Shown: one piece after another, positions 60,178 through 64,000 of the stretch
Layout: every line of letters starts with the position of its first letter
Position numbering within the stretch: position 1 is the first letter of the stretch
The notes under the pieces: model-generated
Seen by the model: the letters and a program-made list of their open reading frames with translations, nothing else
The model's database searches: none
What the model was told of the DNA's origin: nothing
Origin: Microbacterium timonense
GTDB lineage: Bacteria > Actinomycetota > Actinomycetes > Actinomycetales > Microbacteriaceae
Assembly: GCF_900292075.1 (NCBI RefSeq)
Contig: NZ_OLMV01000002.1
Span: forward strand, 62,001-126,000
DNA length: 64,000 bases
Reading direction: 5' to 3'
Position numbers and translations under genes: made by a program

Positions 60178-62180
60178 CGAACGGCCTCCTCTACCTCGGC
60201 GTGGGCGGCGCGCGCGACGTCCGCCTCTGCGCGTGCGGCGCGCGCGACGTCGATGCGGATGCAGCGGGCTTCGCGAGCGTCCCCCTGCGGGAGGGACGGA
60301 ATGCGACCGGCCCGGCACTGGTCGGTGGCGAAGGCGCACCTGTCGGCGAAGTGACAGCCCTCCGGCCACCGTCCGGGCGGCGGGACGACGCCGCCGATGG
60401 TGCGCAGCGGCACACCCTTGACGGAGTTGTGCGGATCGGATGCCTGCAGCGCCTGCGTGTACGGGTGCAGCGGGTCGTGGAAGATCTCACGGACCGAGGC
60501 TCGCTCCACCACCTGGCCGGCGTACATCACGACGGCCCGGTCGCAGATGTCGGCGACGACGCCCCAGTCGTGGGTCACGAACAGCACCGCCATGCCGAGC
60601 CGGTCTTGAAGCGCGCGGAGCAGATCCAGGATCTCGGCCTGCACGGTGACATCCAGTGCGGTGGTGGGCTCATCGGCCACGAGCAGCTCAGGGCGGCCCG
60701 CGAGCGCCATCGCGATGGCCACGCGCTGAGCCATCCCACCGGAGACCTGATGCGGGTACAGCGTGGCGACGTGCTCGGGGTCGGCGAGCCGCACCGCCGC
60801 GAGCAGCTCGACCGCGCGTGCGCGCGCCGCACGTCGGCTCATCTTGTGGTGGGAGCGGACGACCTCGGCCACCTGGAATCCGATCCGGAACGCCGGGTCC
60901 AGCGCCACCATCGGCTCCTGCGAGATCAGTGCCATCCGCGTGCCGCGCAGCGCGCGGTACTGCGCGCGCGAGTAGCCGGAGATGTCGGCGCCGTCGAACC
61001 AGATGCGACCCGAGACGACGCGTCCGCCCTGCGCCAGCAGCCCGAGGACCGCCATCGCGGTGACGGTCTTGCCCGAGCCCGACTCCCCCACCAGCCCGAC
61101 CGTCTCTCCGCGGCGGATGTCGAAGTCGGCGCCGTCCACCACGATCGTCTCGTCCGGACCGCTTCCGAACGCGACGGTCAGCCCCCGCACCGAGAGCAGC
61201 GCGTCGGGGTCCGGCGCGGAGGTGGCGGGGGCGGGAACGGCGGGCTCCGCAGAGGCTGTCATCGCAGAGGCCCGCGTCGCGCGGGCGGACCGTGGCGCGG
61301 AGCGCATCGGCCGTTCGATGCCCTCCGCATTGGCATCGCGCACCGCGTCGCCGAGCAGGCCGAAGGCGAGCGTGGTCACCGTGATCACGCCGGCCGTGGG
61401 CACGATCATCCAGGTGTGAAGCTGCAGCATCGCCGAGGCCTCGCCCACCATGCCGCCCCACGTCGGCTCGGGCGGGGGCGGCCCGAAGCCCAGGAACGCG
61501 AGGCCGGTCTGGACGCCCAGCGCGATCGCGCTGAGCATCGCCGCCTGCACGATGATCACACCCAGGGTGCGCGGCAAGATGTGACGCACGAGCGTCTGGC
61601 CGCGCGTGAGCCCGGTCGTGTGGGCGGCGTCGATGTAGAGCTCCTCGCGGACGCCGAGCGCGGAACTGCGGATGACGCGCGCGGCGGCCGCCGAGACGAG
61701 CACGCCGTACACGACCATCGCCGCCAGCATGCTGTTGCTGAAGATGGTCAGGACGGCCAGCGTCACGATGATCCCGGGGATCGCCATGCTGATGTCGATG
61801 CAGCGCATGACGACGCGGTCGAACCATCCGCCGAGGAAGCCCGCCGCGATGCCGAGCGGGATCGCGATGACGAGGGCCACGACGAGCGCCTGCGCGACTC
61901 CCATGAGCGATTCCTGTCCGCCGTACAGCAGGCGGCTGAGGATGTCGCGTCCGAACGCGTCTGTGCCGAGCGGGTACTCGGCGGACGGTCCCAGACGCAC
62001 CGCGCTCAGGTTCTGGGCGAGCGGATCGTGCGGCGCGAGCAGCGGCGCGAACACGCAGGCGAGGATGACCACCGCGAGGTAGATCGCGGCCGCCGCGCCC
62101 AGGGGCCGGCGCATGACGTCGACGAAGAGGTTGCGGCGGTTGCTTGCCACGACTCGTGGCGATCTTTGACGGGCGGCCAT
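60174..62180 (-). CDS. Fused peptide-type ABC permease (DppC-like) and ATPase (DppD-like)
   Basis: This 668-residue protein joins a DppC permease (residues about 1-290: six helices; EELYIDAAHTTGLTRGQTLVRHILP loop) to a DppD/OppD ATPase (about 325-660: GESGSGKT, VSGGMAQR, LLVADEPTTALD, HDWGVV, and the Cys-rich oligopeptide C-terminus CHFADRCAFATDQC). The linker (295-325) is Ala/Pro-rich. Fusions of this type are known in actinobacteria and avoid separate assembly. The start can be ATG 62180 (TGATG coupling) or GTG 62183. Confidence 0.92.
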   Translation of the reverse strand: MAARQRSPRVVASNRRNLFVDVMRRPLGAAAAIYLAVVILACVFAPLLAPHDPLAQNLSAVRLGPSAEYPLGTDAFGRDILSRLLYGGQESLMGVAQALVVALVIAIPLGIAAGFLGGWFDRVVMRCIDISMAIPGIIVTLAVLTIFSNSMLAAMVVYGVLVSAAAARVIRSSALGVREELYIDAAHTTGLTRGQTLVRHILPRTLGVIIVQAAMLSAIALGVQTGLAFLGFGPPPPEPTWGGMVGEASAMLQLHTWMIVPTAGVITVTTLAFGLLGDAVRDANAEGIERPMRSAPRSARATRASAMTASAEPAVPAPATSAPDPDALLSVRGLTVAFGSGPDETIVVDGADFDIRRGETVGLVGESGSGKTVTAMAVLGLLAQGGRVVSGRIWFDGADISGYSRAQYRALRGTRMALISQEPMVALDPAFRIGFQVAEVVRSHHKMSRRAARARAVELLAAVRLADPEHVATLYPHQVSGGMAQRVAIAMALAGRPELLVADEPTTALDVTVQAEILDLLRALQDRLGMAVLFVTHDWGVVADICDRAVVMYAGQVVERASVREIFHDPLHPYTQALQASDPHNSVKGVPLRTIGGVVPPPGRWPEGCHFADRCAFATDQCRAGRIPSLPQGDAREARCIRIDVARAARAEADVARAAHAEVEEAVR

Positions 62181-63121
62181 CACGCGGCCCTCACCTTCGG
62201 GTTGAGCACGCCGTACACGATGTCGACGACAAGGTTGATCAGAACGGTGATCAGCGTGAAGAGCACGCCGATCCCGAGAAGGACGGGCAGATCGTGGTTC
62301 AGCGTCGCCTGCGTCGCCATCGTCCCGAGCCCGGGGAGGACGAAGACGTTCTCGACGAAGATCGTGCCGGTCAGCGAAGCGATCGCGCCGATGCCGAGAA
62401 CCGTGACGGCGGGGATGGACGCGTTCTTCAGCACGTGGCGCAGCACGATCGAGGTCTCACTGACACCGTTCGCCCTGAGGAACCGGACGTAGTCCCGCGC
62501 GAGAGCGTCCTTCGCCGAGTCGCGCACCTGCTTGGCGACGAGGGTGGTGCCGGTGAGGCTGAGCGCGAAGACCGGCAGGATGAGCGTCCACAGCCATCCG
62601 CCGACGCTGACGGTGATGGGGACGTACCCGGTCGCGGGGAAGATGCGGAAGGTCACGGCGAACAGCGAAACGGTCAGGATGGCGATCGCGAAGCTGGGAA
62701 CGGCCAAGCCGACGAGGGAGACCGCGTCGAGGAAGCGCCCCAGCCACCCGCCGCGCAGCGCGCTCGTGAGACCCAGGGCGATCCCGACCACGCCGATGGC
62801 GAGCGTGGAGAGCACCATGAGCGAAAGGGTCACCGGAAGACGGCCGGCGAGGATCGACACGACGGGCTCGCCGCTGTAGATCGATGCGCCGAGGTCGCCG
62901 CTGACCGCGGCGAGGGCCCAGTTCAGGTACTGCTGCAGCGGCGGGAGATCCAGGCCCAGCTGCTCGCGGAGCGCCGCCACGGCCTCCGGTGACGCGTTCT
63001 CGCCCAGGATGGTGCGCGCCTGGTCGCCGGGCACGAGGGACGCGAGCAGGAACATGACCAGCGACACCACGACGACCATCGGGATCACCAGGAGAAGACG
63101 TTTGCCCAACATCCCGATCAC
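62180..63121 (-). CDS. Peptide-type ABC permease (DppB/OppB-like)
   Basis: The 313-residue protein has the DppB pattern: N-terminal helix (LLLVIPMVVVVSLVMFLLASLVPGD), EQLGLDLPPLQQYLNWALAAVSGDLGASIYSGEPV, and the EAA loop LARDYVRFLRANGVSETSIVLRHVLKNAS. GTG 63121 has AAGGAGG 9 bases upstream. It is the first gene of the operon, 55 bases after two MarR-type sites. Confidence 0.93.
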   Translation of the reverse strand: MIGMLGKRLLLVIPMVVVVSLVMFLLASLVPGDQARTILGENASPEAVAALREQLGLDLPPLQQYLNWALAAVSGDLGASIYSGEPVVSILAGRLPVTLSLMVLSTLAIGVVGIALGLTSALRGGWLGRFLDAVSLVGLAVPSFAIAILTVSLFAVTFRIFPATGYVPITVSVGGWLWTLILPVFALSLTGTTLVAKQVRDSAKDALARDYVRFLRANGVSETSIVLRHVLKNASIPAVTVLGIGAIASLTGTIFVENVFVLPGLGTMATQATLNHDLPVLLGIGVLFTLITVLINLVVDIVYGVLNPKVRAA

Positions 63122-63176
63122 GGGTTCAGCCTCCTTGCCAAACGGGTCCAGGACGTCAGCGCCCTGCCGTCCGACA

Positions 63177-63212
63177 GTATCAAGTGACTAGATACTAATC
63201 AAGCGTCCTGAT
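63177..63212 (-). promoter_or_regulatory. Two MarR-type operators upstream of the peptide-type ABC operon
   Basis: GTATCAAGTGACTAGATAC (63177-63195, 16 of 19 symmetric) and ATCAAGCGTCCTGAT (63198-63212) match the site at 55584-55598. They lie between the operon and the divergently placed marR gene end, at the likely operon promoter. Confidence 0.65.
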
Positions 63213-63264
63213 ACGCCCGATACGACGATTCGAAGCACCGCCGGGAGCGGGACGGATACCGCCG

Positions 63265-63738
63265 TCAGGAGGTCGGGCCGGCGATGGGACTGCCCAGGCC
63301 GGCGGCGGCCAGTCGCAGCAGCGCCATGAGCTCCCGGCGCTGATCGCCCGTCATGCCCTGGCACATGCGGTTCTCGAGCTCGTCCGCGTCCCGCTCGCAC
63401 GCGTCGATCACCCGGCGCCCCTCGTCTGTGAGCTCGATGAGCAGCACTCGTCCGTGGTCACGCGACGGTCGACGCTGCACGAGCTCCCGATCGAGCAGGG
63501 CCTTGACGATCTGGTTGCCCGCCTGCGGGGTCACGCCGGTCCACCGGGAGACCTCGGCACTGGAGAGCCCGGGGAGACGCTTGAGCGCGAACATCGCGAC
63601 GTACTCGGCCTGGCTCACCCCGTGCTCCTGAAGCAGCCGCTGCAGCTGCGAGGAGAACTGCTTGGACACGTGCCGCAATGCGTGGCGCAGCGTCGGCTCG
63701 GGGCTGACCGACGGCGAGGGGATGAGGCGGCGTGTCAC
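63265..63738 (-). CDS. MarR-family regulator of the peptide-type import cluster
   Basis: The 157-residue protein has a MarR winged helix (VSQAEYVAMFALKRLPGLSSAEVSRWTGVTPQAGNQIVKALLDRELVQRRPSRDHGRVLLIELTDEGRRV). It is transcribed towards the ABC operon, 144 bases from its start. GTG 63738 is chosen because the sequence matches MarR length there; the open frame continues upstream to 63951 without similarity. The ATCAAG-CTTGAT sites are its probable targets. Confidence 0.85.
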   Translation of the reverse strand: MTRRLIPSPSVSPEPTLRHALRHVSKQFSSQLQRLLQEHGVSQAEYVAMFALKRLPGLSSAEVSRWTGVTPQAGNQIVKALLDRELVQRRPSRDHGRVLLIELTDEGRRVIDACERDADELENRMCQGMTGDQRRELMALLRLAAAGLGSPIAGPTS

Positions 63739-63785
63739 AGTCCGATCAAACCACCACCGGCTCGCTGCGTGCGCGAGCGGCGCCG

Positions 63786-64000
63786 TCAGCGCGGGGCGTG
63801 GGCCTCGAGGAACTCGTACACGTCGGTGGTGTCCACGCCGGGGAACGCCCCGGTCGGCAGCGTCGCGAGCAGCGTCCGGGGCGTGCGCACGTTGGGCCAC
63901 GAGTTCCCGCGCCAAGCGGCCTCGAGCTCGGCCGGCGCGCGGCGGCAGCACACCTCGACCGAGTGCTTGGACACGCCGCGGTTGGAGGTGTCGCGTCCCA
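63786..64000 (-). CDS. C-terminal part of an unidentified gene (cut by window edge)
   Basis: An open frame without stop runs from the right edge to 63786, about 71 residues, ending ...TTDVYEFLEAHAPR. It contains an internal Cys-Cys-Arg-Arg. I do not recognise the family. A GTG at 63974 is in frame but need not be the start because the frame stays open to 64000. Confidence 0.5.
   Translation of the reverse strand, partial: GRDTSNRGVSKHSVEVCCRRAPAELEAAWRGNSWPNVRTPRTLLATLPTGAFPGVDTTDVYEFLEAHAPR

Overview
The window is high-GC, densely coded DNA with many GTG starts, ATGA/GTGA start-stop overlaps and actinobacterial families (F420/Ddn-type reductase, leaderless-looking promoters, secE-nusG-rplK-rplA, sortase-type LASTG signal, Microbacteriaceae-style sugar ABC operons). 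It looks like a chromosomal segment of Microbacterium or a close relative; the genus is inferred from gene content, not from a marker search.

Layout. 1-7.2 kb: start of an FdhF/YdeP molybdo-oxidoreductase, a HerA-like ATPase (DUF853), a PAP2 phosphatase, a Ddn-type reductase, a Bcr/CflA exporter and a DUF3105-DUF305 pair. 7.2-12.3 kb: an alpha-glucoside-type ABC operon with a divergent LacI regulator and two matching GGAACC palindromes. 12.4-14.2 kb: a wall-anchored beta-propeller protein. 14.4-15.6 kb: rplJ-rplL with leader and promoter. 15.6-17.6 kb: an AbiEi-type wHTH/PD-(D/E)XK-like gene bracketed by two copies of a symmetric four-unit repeat array, followed by a YqaJ-type nuclease. 17.7-20.6 kb: a 2H phosphoesterase and an MFS-MarR drug-efflux operon with three operators. 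20.7-28.1 kb: a ribose/inositol-type sugar ABC system split over two divergent transcripts with sugar epimerase and dehydrogenase genes and a ROK regulator. 28.3-32.4 kb: quinone oxidoreductase, LysG-LysE amino-acid export pair, acylphosphatase, nitronate monooxygenase. 32.5-35.6 kb: rplA, rplK, nusG (with a very long acidic N-terminus), secE, tRNA-Trp. 35.8-37.5 kb: a TPR protein and an array of 16 palindromic repeats surrounding a small GIY-YIG nuclease gene. 37.5-46 kb: a putrescine/GABA catabolic cluster under a PucR regulator. 46-54.1 kb: a sugar ABC operon with a GH1 beta-glucosidase, an alpha/beta hydrolase, TetR and a secreted glycoamylase-like hydrolase; the ABC operon and the secreted hydrolase share a 27-bp upstream element. 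54.2-63.7 kb: a CoA transferase, CapA-like phosphoesterase, peptide-type ABC importer, alpha/beta hydrolase and MarR regulator, tied together by shared ATCAAG-CTTGAT operators. The window ends in a truncated unidentified gene.

The two most unusual parts are the AbiEi/nuclease-like gene flanked by identical-geometry dyad arrays (one of which abuts the rplJL promoter), and the REP-like array around the GIY-YIG gene. Most of the rest is transport-plus-catabolism modules with local regulators whose binding sites can be read directly from repeated palindromes.
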